64,000 bases of DNA from Candidatus Accumulibacter sp. ACC003 (GTDB taxonomy: Bacteria > Pseudomonadota > Gammaproteobacteria > Burkholderiales > Rhodocyclaceae), in the NCBI RefSeq assembly GCF_907163085.1, contig NZ_CAJQTX010000001.1, positions 637,001 to 701,000 of the forward strand. The letters are read 5' to 3'. Of this stretch, positions 1-9,881 are shown one piece after another. Positions within the stretch are counted from its first letter, which is position 1; every line of letters begins with the position of its first letter. The position numbers were made by a program, and so were the translations under genes. Below the pieces are notes generated by a model. It was not told the origin of the DNA. It was given only the letters and a program-made list of their open reading frames with translations, and searched no databases.

Positions 1-1
1 T

Positions 2-1168
2 GACGTACGCCTGCTTCTCAAGCAGCTTGTTTTTGAAAGCGATTTGCAGCCGATGCCGCGCACGCTGGCGCTCGATCCGGGAATCGATGTGGCGGCCCTG
101 ACCGGCAAACCCGGTAGCGTCGAGGCCAGTGGCGAGTTGCACCTTGGCAGTACCGACGGCGTTCTCAAGCTGCACGCCGACCGTCTGGGTGTGACGCAGC
201 GTGACAATCAATGGATGCTCGTTTCCGGCGACGCCCAGTTGACACTCGGCCAGAAAGCGCTCGACGTCGTCGGCAAGTTCAAGGTCGACGCTGGCTACTG
301 GGAGTTGGCCAAGAGCGGTACGCCGAAGTTGTCGGAGGATGTGGTGATCGTCCGCAAGGGGGCGGGCAAGGCGACGGCGCCAGCGGCGGCTCGTTTGTTG
401 TCACTGGACATTGACGCCGACCTCGGGCGCCACTTCCGTTTCCGCGGCGCTGGCGTCGAAACCCGTCTGGCAGGCTCGCTCAAGATCGAGTCCGAAGGAA
501 CCGGGCTGCCGCGGGCGGTCGGTTCGATTCGTACCGTCGGCGGTCGTTTCGACGCCTACGGTCAGAAGCTGGCGATCGAGCGCGGGATTCTCAACTTCCA
601 GGGCTTGATCGACAATCCGGGCCTCAACATCCGGGCGATTCGTAGCAATCTGCCGGTCGAGGCCGGCGTCGAGGTCACCGGCACCGCCCGGCGGCCGATC
701 ATCAAGCTGGTTTCCGACCCCGTGGTTCCCGACGCCGAAAAACTTTCGTGGCTGGTTCTCGGGCACGCGTCCGACCATGAGGGGGGCGGCGGGTCGTCGG
801 TACTGCTGGCTGCCGCACAGACGCTGTTCGGCGGTCAGGACGGCGGCACGCTGAGCAAGCTGCAGCACAGTCTGGGAATCGACGAGTTCGGCGTCAGCAG
901 CGGCACGATCGACGGTTCCGGCCGCTCGCAGACCAGCAGCATTGCCAACACCGGTTCATTCGGTTCGAGCAATACGACGAGTGGGCAGATCGTCAGCGTC
1001 GGCAAACGCCTGTCGTCGGACGTGCTGATCAGCTACGACCAGTCGCTGACGACCGCCGAAAGCGTCGTCAAGCTGACCGTCTTCCTCAATCGCAATTTCT
1101 ACGTCGTCGGTCGCGCCGGCTCCGACAACGCGGTGGACTTCTTCTGGAAATACCGCTTCGGTCGCTAG
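2..1168 (+). CDS. tamB: Translocation and assembly module TamB, C-terminal part (partial)
   Basis: The reading frame is open through the left edge, so only the last ~388 residues are present. TamB is an inner-membrane-anchored, periplasm-spanning protein that works with the Omp85 protein TamA in outer-membrane protein and lipid transport. The visible part has the repetitive beta-rich character of the TamB C-terminal domain (DUF490): alternating hydrophobic strands, a GGRFDAYGQKLAIERG segment, an SDPVVPDAEKLSWLVLGH segment typical of the family, and a final aromatic ending (FFWKYRFGR). A TTG at 44 is an internal codon rather than a start. No downstream partner follows; the next gene is convergent. 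The family call rests on motif recognition; the upstream part and tamA lie outside the window. Confidence 0.88.
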   Translation, partial: DVRLLLKQLVFESDLQPMPRTLALDPGIDVAALTGKPGSVEASGELHLGSTDGVLKLHADRLGVTQRDNQWMLVSGDAQLTLGQKALDVVGKFKVDAGYWELAKSGTPKLSEDVVIVRKGAGKATAPAAARLLSLDIDADLGRHFRFRGAGVETRLAGSLKIESEGTGLPRAVGSIRTVGGRFDAYGQKLAIERGILNFQGLIDNPGLNIRAIRSNLPVEAGVEVTGTARRPIIKLVSDPVVPDAEKLSWLVLGHASDHEGGGGSSVLLAAAQTLFGGQDGGTLSKLQHSLGIDEFGVSSGTIDGSGRSQTSSIANTGSFGSSNTTSGQIVSVGKRLSSDVLISYDQSLTTAESVVKLTVFLNRNFYVVGRAGSDNAVDFFWKYRFGR

Positions 1169-1171
1169 TCT

Positions 1172-1330
1172 CGTGGTGCACGCTGTATGGAACATGCGCG
1201 GCGACGGAGGTGGCGACGCAGCGCGAGCGCTTTCCTGGCGCGACGCCTGGCCTGCGCCGCTTCAATCAGAGTGTGGAACTGGATTGCCGCGTCGGCTTTG
1301 CCTCCTCGCAATGACCGCGTCGGAGCGTGG
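1172..1330 (+). repeat. Dispersed intergenic repeat, copy 1
   Basis: This lies between tamB and the end of the tsaC gene. A 36-bp core at 1280-1315 (from tggattgccgcgtcgg to cctcgcaatgac) is found again at 24985-25020 with an identical core, and in inverted orientation at 25120-25155 with three differences. Similarity extends upstream: the 'tgcacgctgta' segment and the 'ctttcctggcgc...cgcctggc' segment also recur in the 24.9-25.3 kb patch. No credible coding sequence is present here. Confidence 0.8.
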
Positions 1331-1386
1331 TGCCGCGTGCTGCACGCTACGTACCGGCCGTGGTGGCGCCCGGCGCTCGCCAACAG

Positions 1387-2418
1387 TCAGATAGCGGCCT
1401 GGCCGGCGCCGCAGGCGGCGCGCTGCAGCCGATCGGCGACGGCCGACCAGGCTGCCGTCGTCGGTGTCTCTTCGACGACGATCAGTTCGGCTGCCGCTTG
1501 ATCGAGCTTGCGCAAGGCCGCGTAAAGAGCGCGCGCGTAGCCGCGCGGGTCGGCCGGCAGCCGGCAGGCGGCGTGCGGCGCGTCGATGCCAGCCGGCCAT
1601 GCACTGTGATGGAGGACGGCGCAGCGTTGACCGCTGCTGCGCAGGACGTCGACGACTTCGCCCAGGCGCGTCAGCGGCAGCAGGCGCAATGGCGTCGTCG
1701 GCGCATAGTGCGCGGCCAGCGAGCCGGGCACCCGCGGCGTCGCAGCGCTCGACAGTTGGCTGCCGATCTCCGGCAGGACGCCGATCACTGCAGCAATCTG
1801 CAGCGGCGTGACGTGTCCCGGGCGCAACAGCCGCGGCGGCCCAGCGGTGCCGCGCGTCAGATCGAGAATCGTCGACTCGATGCCGACCTGGCAGCGGCCG
1901 CCGTCGAGGATCAGCGGTACCGAATCGCCGAGTTCCTGGCGGACGTGCGCGGCGTCGGTCGGGCTGATTCGCCCGAAGCGGTTGGCCGACGGCGCGGCCA
2001 GCCCACTGAGGCCGCCGACGCCGCCGCCAGCGTCGGCATAAGCGCGCAGCAGGTCGAGCGCCAGCGGATGCGCCGGTACGCGCACACCGATCGTATCCTG
2101 GCCGCCGGTGACCGCGGTCGGCACCGCCGGCGCGCGTTTGAGGATCAGCGTCAGCGGGCCCGGCCAGAAGGCCTCGGCGAGTTCCCAGGCCAGCGGCGGA
2201 ATGTCCTGCGCCCAACGGTCGAGGCAGCCGGCGCCCGCCAGATGGACGATCAGCGGGTGATCGGCCGGCCGCCCCTTGGCGGCAAAGATCTTGCCGACGG
2301 CCAACGGGTTGGCGGCGTCGGCACCGAGGCCGTAGACCGTCTCGGTGGGAAAGGCGACGAGTTCGCCGGCTTGCAGCAGCGCGACAGCGCGCGCGATCTC
2401 GCGCTGTTTAGGACGCAT
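1387..2418 (-). CDS. tsaC: Threonylcarbamoyl-AMP synthase, Sua5 type
   Basis: The protein forms threonylcarbamoyl-AMP from threonine, bicarbonate and ATP, the first step of the t6A37 modification of ANN-decoding tRNAs. The YrdC domain occupies roughly the first 200 residues, with the near N-terminal FPTETVYGLGADA motif and the SANRFGRISPT motif. A second, C-terminal Sua5 domain follows, joined by a linker containing PGSLAAHYAPTTPLRLL. At 343 residues it fits the long Sua5 form better than the short TsaC form. The ATG at 2418 overlaps the purK stop by 11 bp, which makes translational coupling likely. A longer in-frame extension is possible but would run deep into purK. It is the last gene of the folD-purE-purK operon. 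Confidence 0.92.
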   Translation of the reverse strand: MRPKQREIARAVALLQAGELVAFPTETVYGLGADAANPLAVGKIFAAKGRPADHPLIVHLAGAGCLDRWAQDIPPLAWELAEAFWPGPLTLILKRAPAVPTAVTGGQDTIGVRVPAHPLALDLLRAYADAGGGVGGLSGLAAPSANRFGRISPTDAAHVRQELGDSVPLILDGGRCQVGIESTILDLTRGTAGPPRLLRPGHVTPLQIAAVIGVLPEIGSQLSSAATPRVPGSLAAHYAPTTPLRLLPLTRLGEVVDVLRSSGQRCAVLHHSAWPAGIDAPHAACRLPADPRGYARALYAALRKLDQAAAELIVVEETPTTAAWSAVADRLQRAACGAGQAAI

Positions 2419-3568
2419 CGACGATGCCGATCGCGGTACGCGCCGCCATCGCCAGCTCCCGGGCTCGTTGCGGGTCGGCGTTGACGACGGTGAAGTGGCC
2501 CATTTTGCGGCCGTGACGAGCGTGGTGCTTGCCATAGAGATGCAGTTTGAGGCCGGGGAAACGATAGAGCTGCGCCCAGTCCGGCTCGCGGTAGCGTTGG
2601 CCGCCGGGGCTGTCTTCGTACCACAGGTCGCCGAGCAGGTTGACCATCGCCGCCGCCGAGTGCGCGCGCGGGTCGCCAAGCGGCAGGCCGCACAGCGCCC
2701 GTACCTGTTGTTCGTACTGGCTGGTCAGGCAGGCGTCGAGCGTGTAGTGGCCACTGTTGTGCGGCCGCGGCGCCATCTCGTTGACCACCAGCTCGCCGCC
2801 GACGACGAAGAATTCGACGGCCAGCGTGCCGACGTAGGCGAGGCCATCGGCGATCGTCGCGGCCAGCTCGGCGGCTCGCTTGGCGAGTGCGTCAGAGGCG
2901 CTGGCGGGCACCAGTGAAACGTCGAGGATGCCCTTGCGGTGGCTGTTTTCGGCCACTGGAAAGCTCTCGGTGCGGCCGTTTTCGTCGCGCGCCAGGACCA
3001 CCGACAGCTCGCCGCCGAGTTCGAGCTTTTGTTCGAGGACGCAGGTCTCGCCCTTGAAGCGCTGGAAAGCGGCCAGCGCCTCGTCGGCATTGCCGACCAC
3101 TTCCTGGCCTTTGCCGTCGTAGCCGAAACGGGCGACTTTCAGGATCCCGGGGAAGAGCGCGGCCGACGCTTGGCGCAGCTCGTGTTCGTCGTGCACGGCG
3201 GCGAAATCGGCTATTGGCAGGCGGTGTTGGCGCAGGAAGTTCTTCTCGGCAATGCGATTCTGGCAGACGCTGACCGCCGCCGCCGAGGGCCGCACGAGAA
3301 CGAACTTGGCGAGATAGTCGAGGCTGCCGGCCGGGACGTTTTCGAACTCGGTGCTGATCGCCGTACAGCCGTTCGCCAGTTCGTCGAGTGCCGCATAGTC
3401 CTCGTAGCCGGCGACCAGATGACGGTCGGCGAGCAGTCCGGCGGGGCTATGCGGGTCGGGGTCGAGAACCCATACCAGGTAGCCCAGTTCATGGGCGGCG
3501 CTGACGAAGAAGCGGCCGAGCTGGCCACCACCGAGCATGCCGAGCGTTGCGGGAGGAAGGATCATCAT
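2408..3568 (-). CDS. purK: N5-carboxyaminoimidazole ribonucleotide synthase
   Basis: This is an ATP-grasp enzyme of de novo purine synthesis. It converts AIR, ATP and bicarbonate to N5-CAIR, which PurE then mutates to CAIR. The N-terminal fold carries the glycine-rich LGMLGGGQLGRFF motif. The ATP-grasp core shows TEFENVP and GYDGKGQ, and the C-terminal part has VNEMAPRPHNSGHYTLDA, all hallmarks of PurK. The 386-residue length is normal. It begins with two adjacent ATGs (MMILPP); either could be used. It lies 79 bp downstream of purE and overlaps tsaC. Confidence 0.97.
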   Translation of the reverse strand: MMILPPATLGMLGGGQLGRFFVSAAHELGYLVWVLDPDPHSPAGLLADRHLVAGYEDYAALDELANGCTAISTEFENVPAGSLDYLAKFVLVRPSAAAVSVCQNRIAEKNFLRQHRLPIADFAAVHDEHELRQASAALFPGILKVARFGYDGKGQEVVGNADEALAAFQRFKGETCVLEQKLELGGELSVVLARDENGRTESFPVAENSHRKGILDVSLVPASASDALAKRAAELAATIADGLAYVGTLAVEFFVVGGELVVNEMAPRPHNSGHYTLDACLTSQYEQQVRALCGLPLGDPRAHSAAAMVNLLGDLWYEDSPGGQRYREPDWAQLYRFPGLKLHLYGKHHARHGRKMGHFTVVNADPQRARELAMAARTAIGIVDAS

Positions 3569-3647
3569 CTTGATTTCACGTGCCGCGCCGCTGCCGGCGA
3601 GCGAGAATTCTGGCCGGGTGCAGCGCCGTTGTCCGGGCGGCGGCGGC

Positions 3648-4145
3648 TCACACTTCCGGCAGCTTCATGGCCAGCACCTTGTCGGCCTGCGCCTGGCGGA
3701 ACTTGCCGAGACGTTGGGCCAGCGTCGCGTCGCCGGTAGCCAGCATGGCGACGGCAAACAGCGCCGCGTTGGCGGCGCCCGCTTCGCCGATGGCAAAGGT
3801 GGCGACCGGGATTCCTTTCGGCATCTGGACGATCGACAGCAACGAATCTTGCCCCGACAGCGCCTTCGACTGCACCGGCACGCCGAGCACCGGCAGGGTC
3901 GTCTTGGCGGCCAGCATTCCCGGCAGATGGGCGGCGCCGCCGGCACCGGCGATGATCGCTTTGAGGCCGCGCTCGACGGCTGTCGCGGCGTATTCGAAGA
4001 GCAGGTCCGGCGTGCGGTGCGCCGAGACGACGCGCGCTTCGAAGGGAACGCCGAAGTCCTTGAGCATCACCGCCGCCGCCTGCATCGTCGGCCAGTCGGA
4101 ATCCGAGCCCATGACGACGCCGACCAGCGGTTCGAGGTCGGCCAT
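3648..4145 (-). CDS. purE: N5-carboxyaminoimidazole ribonucleotide mutase
   Basis: PurE class I catalyses the N5-CAIR to CAIR rearrangement in purine synthesis. Diagnostic motifs are GSDSDWPTM near the N terminus, VSAHRTPD in the middle and [13 protein letters not shown], which together form the nucleotide-binding and catalytic site. At 165 residues it is the standard bacterial length. Its ATG overlaps the folD stop by one base (TGATG), indicating translational coupling within the folD-purE-purK-tsaC operon. Confidence 0.98.
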   Translation of the reverse strand: MADLEPLVGVVMGSDSDWPTMQAAAVMLKDFGVPFEARVVSAHRTPDLLFEYAATAVERGLKAIIAGAGGAAHLPGMLAAKTTLPVLGVPVQSKALSGQDSLLSIVQMPKGIPVATFAIGEAGAANAALFAVAMLATGDATLAQRLGKFRQAQADKVLAMKLPEV

Positions 4146-4996
4146 CAGGCGACCTCTCTCTCGGCCGCTTCGAGGGTGTTGGCGAGCAGCATGGTGATGG
4201 TCATCGGCCCGACGCCGCCGGGGACCGGGGTGATCGCCGAGGCGACTTCGCTGACCGGGCCGAAGTCGACGTCGCCGCAGAGCTTGCCGTCGGGCAGGCG
4301 GTTGATGCCGACGTCGATGACGACGGCACCGGGTTTGACCATCTCGGCGGTGACGAAGCGGGCGCGGCCGAGCGCGGCGACCAGGATGTCGGCACGACGC
4401 GTGTGAAAGGGAAGGTCGCGGGTCTGCGAATGGCAGATGGTGACCGTCGCGCTGGCCTGCATCAGCAGCATCGCCATCGGCTTGCCGACGATGTTCGAGC
4501 GCCCGAGGATGACCGCCTCCTTGCCCTTCGGATCGATGCCGGCGTCGGCCAGGAACTGCATGACGCCGTAGGGCGTGCAGGGGATGAAACGCGGCTGCCC
4601 CTGCACCAGTGCGCCGACGTTTTCGGCGTGAAAGCCATCGACGTCTTTGGCCGGGGCGATGGCCTTGAGCACCGCGTCGCTGTCGAAGTGCTTCGGCAGC
4701 GGCAGTTGCACCAGGATGCCGTGGATTTTCGGGTCGGCATTGAGCTCGGCGATTTTTTCGAGCACCACCTGCGCTTCGACTTCGGGCGGGTAACTGATCT
4801 TCTCGGAGTGAAATCCAGCCTGCGCACAGGCATTGACCTTGTTGCGCACGTAGACCTGTGAAGCGGCGTCTTCACCGACCAGAATCACGGCCAGCCCGGG
4901 GCGCGTGCCGCGCGCTGCCAGCGCTTCGGCGCGCGTCTTGAAATCGGCGCGCAGCTTTTGTGCCAGCGCGTTGCCGTCGAGGATCTTTGCAGTCAT
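4145..4996 (-). CDS. folD: Methylenetetrahydrofolate dehydrogenase / cyclohydrolase
   Basis: This bifunctional enzyme interconverts 5,10-methylene-THF and 10-formyl-THF, supplying formyl groups for purine synthesis, which fits its place ahead of purE and purK. Visible motifs are the catalytic [13 protein letters not shown] region, VQLPLPKH, the NADP-binding [14 protein letters not shown], and [15 protein letters not shown] near the C terminus. The start at MTAKILDGN (4996) gives 283 residues, close to the usual length. The longer open frame upstream lacks family similarity. It is the first gene of its operon, divergent from aceE. Confidence 0.97.
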   Translation of the reverse strand: MTAKILDGNALAQKLRADFKTRAEALAARGTRPGLAVILVGEDAASQVYVRNKVNACAQAGFHSEKISYPPEVEAQVVLEKIAELNADPKIHGILVQLPLPKHFDSDAVLKAIAPAKDVDGFHAENVGALVQGQPRFIPCTPYGVMQFLADAGIDPKGKEAVILGRSNIVGKPMAMLLMQASATVTICHSQTRDLPFHTRRADILVAALGRARFVTAEMVKPGAVVIDVGINRLPDGKLCGDVDFGPVSEVASAITPVPGGVGPMTITMLLANTLEAAEREVA

Positions 4997-5536
4997 CTTG
5001 GATATTCCTGGATTGGCCAGTAGGAGATTGAAAAAAGGTAAAAAAGCGTCATGGCGCCAGCAAAACGCGGCGCGCGGCAATGCTCGGCGCGGCGTCCTGG
5101 TAGCGATCGCCGAAGGAGCAGAATTCTATCGCAAATCGACTGGAACCGGCTTGCGCTTCGGCCTGCGCTGCGTCTTCGCTGGCACCGCGAAGCAGGTGCT
5201 GGCGTGCGCGTCGACATCGTCGCTGGCGGTTGCCACAAATGCCCGGATGCCAACCGGCGACGCCGCTCGGCGGTGGTCGAAGCGCATTTTGTCGTCGCCG
5301 CGGATCAACTTCTTGCGCATATGACGGTCAATAGCTTCGACGAGCATGCTGGCGACCTGCCACGCGCTGGCCAGAAATTGCACGATACAAAAAGCTGTTT
5401 TACAATCCGGAACCAAATCAATTGCTGCGCTGCGGTACCACGACAGCCAGCAACGTACTACTCTGGCTGCTGCCGTCCACTTTGGGGCGCAGCACACAAC
5501 TTCACTTCACGATTCTGCAGACCAGGAGACAAGTTC
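4997..5536. other. Divergent intergenic region folD / aceE
   Basis: This 540-bp stretch between divergent folD and aceE has no convincing gene; the open frames crossing it are extensions of the neighbours or shadows. The right part contains the aceE promoter at 5378-5406 and a leader of about 125 nt. I did not find an equally clear folD promoter. Confidence 0.6.
5378..5406 (+). promoter_or_regulatory. Sigma-70 promoter of the pyruvate dehydrogenase operon
   Basis: TTGCAC (5378-5383) and TACAAT (5401-5406) are separated by exactly 17 bp, giving a strong match to the vegetative consensus. Transcription would start near 5413, leaving a leader of about 125 nt before the aceE ATG at 5537. Confidence 0.65.
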
Positions 5537-8230
5537 ATGGCAGCTCTGCCCGAAAACGCGCTGTCGGCCGCCAGCACCGATGCCGACCCGCAAGAAACCC
5601 AGGAATGGCAAGACGCACTGAGCGGTGTAATCGACAGGGAAGGCGCTGCGCGCGCTCACTACCTGATCGATGGCCTGATTTCACAGGCGCGTCAGGAGGG
5701 GATCGACATCCCCTATAGCGCGACCACCGAGTACATCAATACGATCCCGGTCGATCAGCAGCCCAAGTATCCCGGTAACGCCGATCTCGAAATCAGGATC
5801 CACAATTACATTCGCTGGAACGCCATGGCGATGGTCGTGCGGGCCAACCGGGACACCAACGTCGGTGGTCACATCGCTTCGTTCGCCTCGGCGGCGGCGC
5901 TCTACGACGTCGGCTTCTCGTGGTTCTGGCGCGCCCCCGGCGAGCAACACGGCGGCGATCTGATTTTTTTCCAGGGGCACTCAATACCGGGCATCTACGC
6001 CCGCGCACACCTGCTTGGGCGCCTGACCGACGACCAGATGGACAATTTCCGGCAGGAAGTCGATGGCAAGGGCATTTCGTCGTATCCGCATCCCTGGTTG
6101 ATGCCCGACTTCTGGCAGTTCCCGACGGTCTCGATGGGCCTTGGTCCGATCCAGGCGATCTATCAGGCGCGCTTCATGAAGTACCTGGACAGCCGCGGCT
6201 TCATCGACGCCGGCGACCGCAAGGTCTGGGCTTTCCTGGGCGATGGCGAAACCGACGAGGTCGAATCGCTGGGCGCCATCGGCATGGCCGCGCGCGAGAA
6301 GCTCGACAACCTGATCTTCGTCATCAACTGCAACCTGCAGCGTCTCGACGGTCCGGTACGGGGCAACGGCAAGATCATCCAGGAACTCGAAGGAACTTTC
6401 CGCGGCGCCGGCTGGAACGTCATCAAGCTGGTCTGGGGAACGCAATGGGACACGCTCCTGCTGCGCGACAAGAGCGGCATCCTCAAGCAGCGGATGATGG
6501 ACGCCGTCGACGGCGAGTACCAGACCTTCAAGGCCAAGGACGGCGCTTATGTCCGTGAGCACTTCTTCAACACCCCGGAACTCAAGGAACTGGTCGCCGA
6601 CTGGACCGACGAGCAGGTCTGGGCGTTGAACCGCGGTGGTCACGACATCTTCAAGATCTTCAGCGCCTACAAGGCGGCTGTCGAACACCAGGGCCAGCCG
6701 ACGCTGATCCTGGCCAAGACCATCAAGGGCTTCGGCATGGGCCAGGCTGGCGAGGCGATGAACATCTCGCACCAGCAGAAGAAGCTCGATTTGGAGGCGA
6801 TCAAGCGTTTCCGTGATCGCTTCAACCTGCCGGTTGCCGACGACCAGCTCAAGGAACTGCCTTACCTGAAGTTCGAGGAAGGCTCGCCCGAACTGACCTA
6901 CATGCGGCAGCGCCGCATGGACCTCGGTGGTTACCTGCCGCAACGCCGCCGCAGCGCGGCAGCGCTCGAAATTCCCGACCTGTCGGCCTTCGAGGCGCTG
7001 CTCAAGGCGTCGGGCGAGGGGCGTGAGGTGTCGACCACGATGTCCATCGTCCGCTTCCTGAACATCCTGCTCAAGGACAAGAAGATCGGCCGCCACGTCG
7101 TCCCGATTGTCCCCGATGAATCGCGCACTTTCGGCATGGAAGGCCTCTTCCGGCAGATCGGCATCTGGAATCAACAGGGTCAGAAGTACGTTCCCGAAGA
7201 CCATGACCAGCTGATGTTCTACAAGGAGTCGATCGACGGGCAGGTATTGCAGGAAGGGATCAACGAAGCCGGCGCGATGAGTGACTGGATCGCCGCGGCG
7301 ACCTCGTACTCGGTGCACGGCGTGCCGATGATCCCCTTCTACATCTGCTATTCGATGTTCGGATTCCAGCGCGTCATGGACCTTTGCTGGGCGGCTGGCG
7401 ACCAGCGCGCGCGTGGTTTCCTGATCGGCGGTACCGCTGGCCGGACGACGCTGAACGGCGAAGGCCTGCAGCACGAAGACGGTCATTCGCTGGTGCTCTC
7501 GGGACTGATTCCGAACTGCATCAGCTACGACCCAACCTTCTCCTTCGAAGTGGCGGTGGTCATGCGCGAAGGCATGCGCCGGATGTACCAGGAGCAGGAA
7601 GACGTCTTCTACTACGTCACCGTGATGAACGAGAACTACGAGCATCCGGAAATGCCGGCAGGCGCCGAGGCCGACATCCTCAAGGGCATGTATCTGCTGC
7701 GCCGCGGCGCCTCGTCGGACAGCAAGCCGGCGACGCCGCGCGTGCAGCTGCTCGGTTCGGGGACGATCTTTCGCGAAGTCATTGCCGCTGCCGAGCTGCT
7801 CAAGAACGACTGGGGCGTCGATGCCGACCTTTGGGGCTGCCCTGGTTTCGGCGGACTGGCTCGTGAAGGCAACGACGTGCAGCGCTGGAACATGCTCAAT
7901 CCGACCGAGAAACAGCGCCTGTCACACGTCGAGAAGTGCCTCGGCGAGACGCGTGGTCCGGTCATCGCCGCGACCGACTATGTGCGGCTGTACGCCGAGC
8001 AGATTCGCCCGTTCATCAACCGTCGCTACGTGACGCTGGGCACCGATGGCTTCGGCCGCTCGGACACGCGCGAAAAGCTGCGTCACTTCTTCGAAGTCGA
8101 TCGCCGCTGGGTCACCGTTGCCGCCTTGAAAGCACTCGCCGACGAGGGAACGATCGAGCGCGAGACGGTGGCCATGGCGATTGCCAGGTACGGAATCGAC
8201 GTGAACAAACCCAATCCGATGACGGTTTAA
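5537..8230 (+). CDS. aceE: Pyruvate dehydrogenase E1 component, homodimeric
   Basis: E1 decarboxylates pyruvate using thiamine diphosphate and transfers the acetyl group to the lipoyl arms of E2. The 897-residue protein is the single-chain (AceE) type. It has NVGGHIASFAS near residue 115, the ThDP/Mg-binding GDGETDEVESLG with the downstream NCNLQRLDGPVRGNGK, and the C-terminal transketolase-like half with TAGRTTLNGEGLQHEDGHS. The ATG at 5537 follows AGGAGA by about 8 nt, and the protein then matches family N termini. The longer frame from 5051 lacks support. AceF begins 12 bp downstream, and the three genes form one operon ending at the terminator at 11658. Confidence 0.98.
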   Translation: MAALPENALSAASTDADPQETQEWQDALSGVIDREGAARAHYLIDGLISQARQEGIDIPYSATTEYINTIPVDQQPKYPGNADLEIRIHNYIRWNAMAMVVRANRDTNVGGHIASFASAAALYDVGFSWFWRAPGEQHGGDLIFFQGHSIPGIYARAHLLGRLTDDQMDNFRQEVDGKGISSYPHPWLMPDFWQFPTVSMGLGPIQAIYQARFMKYLDSRGFIDAGDRKVWAFLGDGETDEVESLGAIGMAAREKLDNLIFVINCNLQRLDGPVRGNGKIIQELEGTFRGAGWNVIKLVWGTQWDTLLLRDKSGILKQRMMDAVDGEYQTFKAKDGAYVREHFFNTPELKELVADWTDEQVWALNRGGHDIFKIFSAYKAAVEHQGQPTLILAKTIKGFGMGQAGEAMNISHQQKKLDLEAIKRFRDRFNLPVADDQLKELPYLKFEEGSPELTYMRQRRMDLGGYLPQRRRSAAALEIPDLSAFEALLKASGEGREVSTTMSIVRFLNILLKDKKIGRHVVPIVPDESRTFGMEGLFRQIGIWNQQGQKYVPEDHDQLMFYKESIDGQVLQEGINEAGAMSDWIAAATSYSVHGVPMIPFYICYSMFGFQRVMDLCWAAGDQRARGFLIGGTAGRTTLNGEGLQHEDGHSLVLSGLIPNCISYDPTFSFEVAVVMREGMRRMYQEQEDVFYYVTVMNENYEHPEMPAGAEADILKGMYLLRRGASSDSKPATPRVQLLGSGTIFREVIAAAELLKNDWGVDADLWGCPGFGGLAREGNDVQRWNMLNPTEKQRLSHVEKCLGETRGPVIAATDYVRLYAEQIRPFINRRYVTLGTDGFGRSDTREKLRHFFEVDRRWVTVAALKALADEGTIERETVAMAIARYGIDVNKPNPMTV

Positions 8231-8242
8231 GGGAGACCTCTG

Positions 8243-9868
8243 ATGAGTCAAATGATCGAAGTAAAGGTCCCCGATATCGGTGATTACAGCGACGTGCCGG
8301 TGATCGACGTCTGCGTCAAGCCTGGCGATACGGTCAAGATCGACGATGCCCTGGTGACGCTGGAATCCGACAAGGCGACGATGGATGTGCCGTCGTCGGC
8401 GGCCGGCGTGGTCAAGGAGGTGCGCGTCAAGCTCGGCGACAAGATTTCGGAAGGCGCGGTGGTGGTGGTTCTCGAAGCGGCTGGTGAAAGTGCCGCCGCC
8501 GCACCGGTGGCAGCGCCTGCGAGCGCTCCTGCCGCTGCTCCGGCAGCCGCTCCCGCTGCTGCTCCCGCCGCCGCTGGTGGGGCGAGCGTCGAGGTCACCG
8601 TGCCCGATATCGGCGATTACAGCGATGTGCCGGTGATCGACATTTGCGTCAAGGTCGGTGATACGGTCAAGGTCGACGACGCGCTGGTGACGCTGGAGTC
8701 CGACAAGGCGACCATGGACGTGCCGTCATCGGCCGCCGGCGTCGTCAAGGAGATCAAGGTACAGCTCGGCGACAAGATCTCCGCCGGTGCCGTGGTCGTC
8801 GTTCTCGACAGCGGCGGTGGTGCGGCGACAGCTGTTCCTGCCAGCACCGCTCCGGCAAGTGCTCCCGCAAGCGCCCCGGCCGCGGCCGCCAGTGCCCCGT
8901 CGGCGGTAACCGTTGCGCCGCCGGCCGCGGGTCTGGCGCTCGGCGCCAGAACGCACGCCAGCCCCTCGGTGCGCCTGTTGGCGCGTGAACTCGGCGTCGA
9001 CCTCAGCAAGGTCACGGCGAGCGGACCGAAGTCCCGGATCCTCAAGGATGACGTTACGCGCTACGTCAAGGGCGTCATGAGCGCCGGTCCGGCAGCGGCC
9101 GCTGCGCCTTCGCTCGGCGGCGGTCTCGACCTGTTGCCCTGGCCAAAAGTCAACTTCGCCAAATTCGGCGCCGTCGAAGTCAAGCCGCTGTCGCGCATCC
9201 AGAAGATCTCGGCGCAGAACCTGGCGCGCAACTGGGTGATGATTCCGGCGGTCACCTATCACGAAGACGCCGACATCACCGATCTCGAAGCTTTCCGCGT
9301 GGCGATGAACAAGGAGAACGAGAAGTCGGCGCAGTTTGGTAACGTCAAGATCACCATGCTGGCCTTCCTGATCAAGGCCAGCGTCATGGCGCTCAAGAAA
9401 TTCCCGCAGTTCAACAGCTCGCTCGACGGCGACAACTTGATAATGAAGCAATATTTCAATATTGCTTTTGCCGCCGACACGCCGAACGGCCTGGTCGTAC
9501 CGGTGGTCAAGAACGCCGACCAGAAATCGGTGACACAGATCGTCGTCGAAAGCGGCGAGCTGGCCAGGAAGGCGCGCGACGGCAAGCTCGGCCCGGCCGA
9601 CATGTCGGGTGCCTGCTTCACCATCTCCAGCCTTGGCGGCATCGGCGGGACCTACTTCTCGCCGATCGTCAACGCGCCGGAGGTGGCTATCCTGGGGGTC
9701 AACAAGTCGGTCATGAAACCGATCTGGAACGGCCGCGAGTTTGCGCCACGGCTAATCCTGCCGATGTCGCTGAGCGCCGACCATCGGGTCATCGACGGCG
9801 CGCTGGCCACCCGCTTCAACGTTTATCTTGCGCAGTTGCTCGCCGACATGCGACGCGTGCTGCTTTGA
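8243..9868 (+). CDS. aceF: Pyruvate dehydrogenase E2, dihydrolipoyllysine acetyltransferase
   Basis: E2 forms the core of the complex and passes acetyl groups from lipoyllysine to CoA. Domains in order are: lipoyl domain 1 (about residues 1-80) and lipoyl domain 2 (about 115-195), each with the lipoylation motif ESDKATMDVPSSAAG; Ala/Pro-rich flexible linkers; a peripheral-subunit-binding domain (about 235-275, HASPSVRLLARELGVD); and the catalytic acyltransferase domain (about 315-541) with the active-site DHRVIDGA near residue 513. Two lipoyl domains and 541 residues are typical of betaproteobacterial AceF. The linkers are Ala-rich low-complexity sequence. Confidence 0.98.
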   Translation: MSQMIEVKVPDIGDYSDVPVIDVCVKPGDTVKIDDALVTLESDKATMDVPSSAAGVVKEVRVKLGDKISEGAVVVVLEAAGESAAAAPVAAPASAPAAAPAAAPAAAPAAAGGASVEVTVPDIGDYSDVPVIDICVKVGDTVKVDDALVTLESDKATMDVPSSAAGVVKEIKVQLGDKISAGAVVVVLDSGGGAATAVPASTAPASAPASAPAAAASAPSAVTVAPPAAGLALGARTHASPSVRLLARELGVDLSKVTASGPKSRILKDDVTRYVKGVMSAGPAAAAAPSLGGGLDLLPWPKVNFAKFGAVEVKPLSRIQKISAQNLARNWVMIPAVTYHEDADITDLEAFRVAMNKENEKSAQFGNVKITMLAFLIKASVMALKKFPQFNSSLDGDNLIMKQYFNIAFAADTPNGLVVPVVKNADQKSVTQIVVESGELARKARDGKLGPADMSGACFTISSLGGIGGTYFSPIVNAPEVAILGVNKSVMKPIWNGREFAPRLILPMSLSADHRVIDGALATRFNVYLAQLLADMRRVLL

Positions 9869-9881
9869 TCGGGAGAAGACC

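Noticed and set aside
5981-7645. A 554-residue minus-strand frame inside aceE
   Set aside because: Shadow of aceE, caused by high GC and third-position bias.
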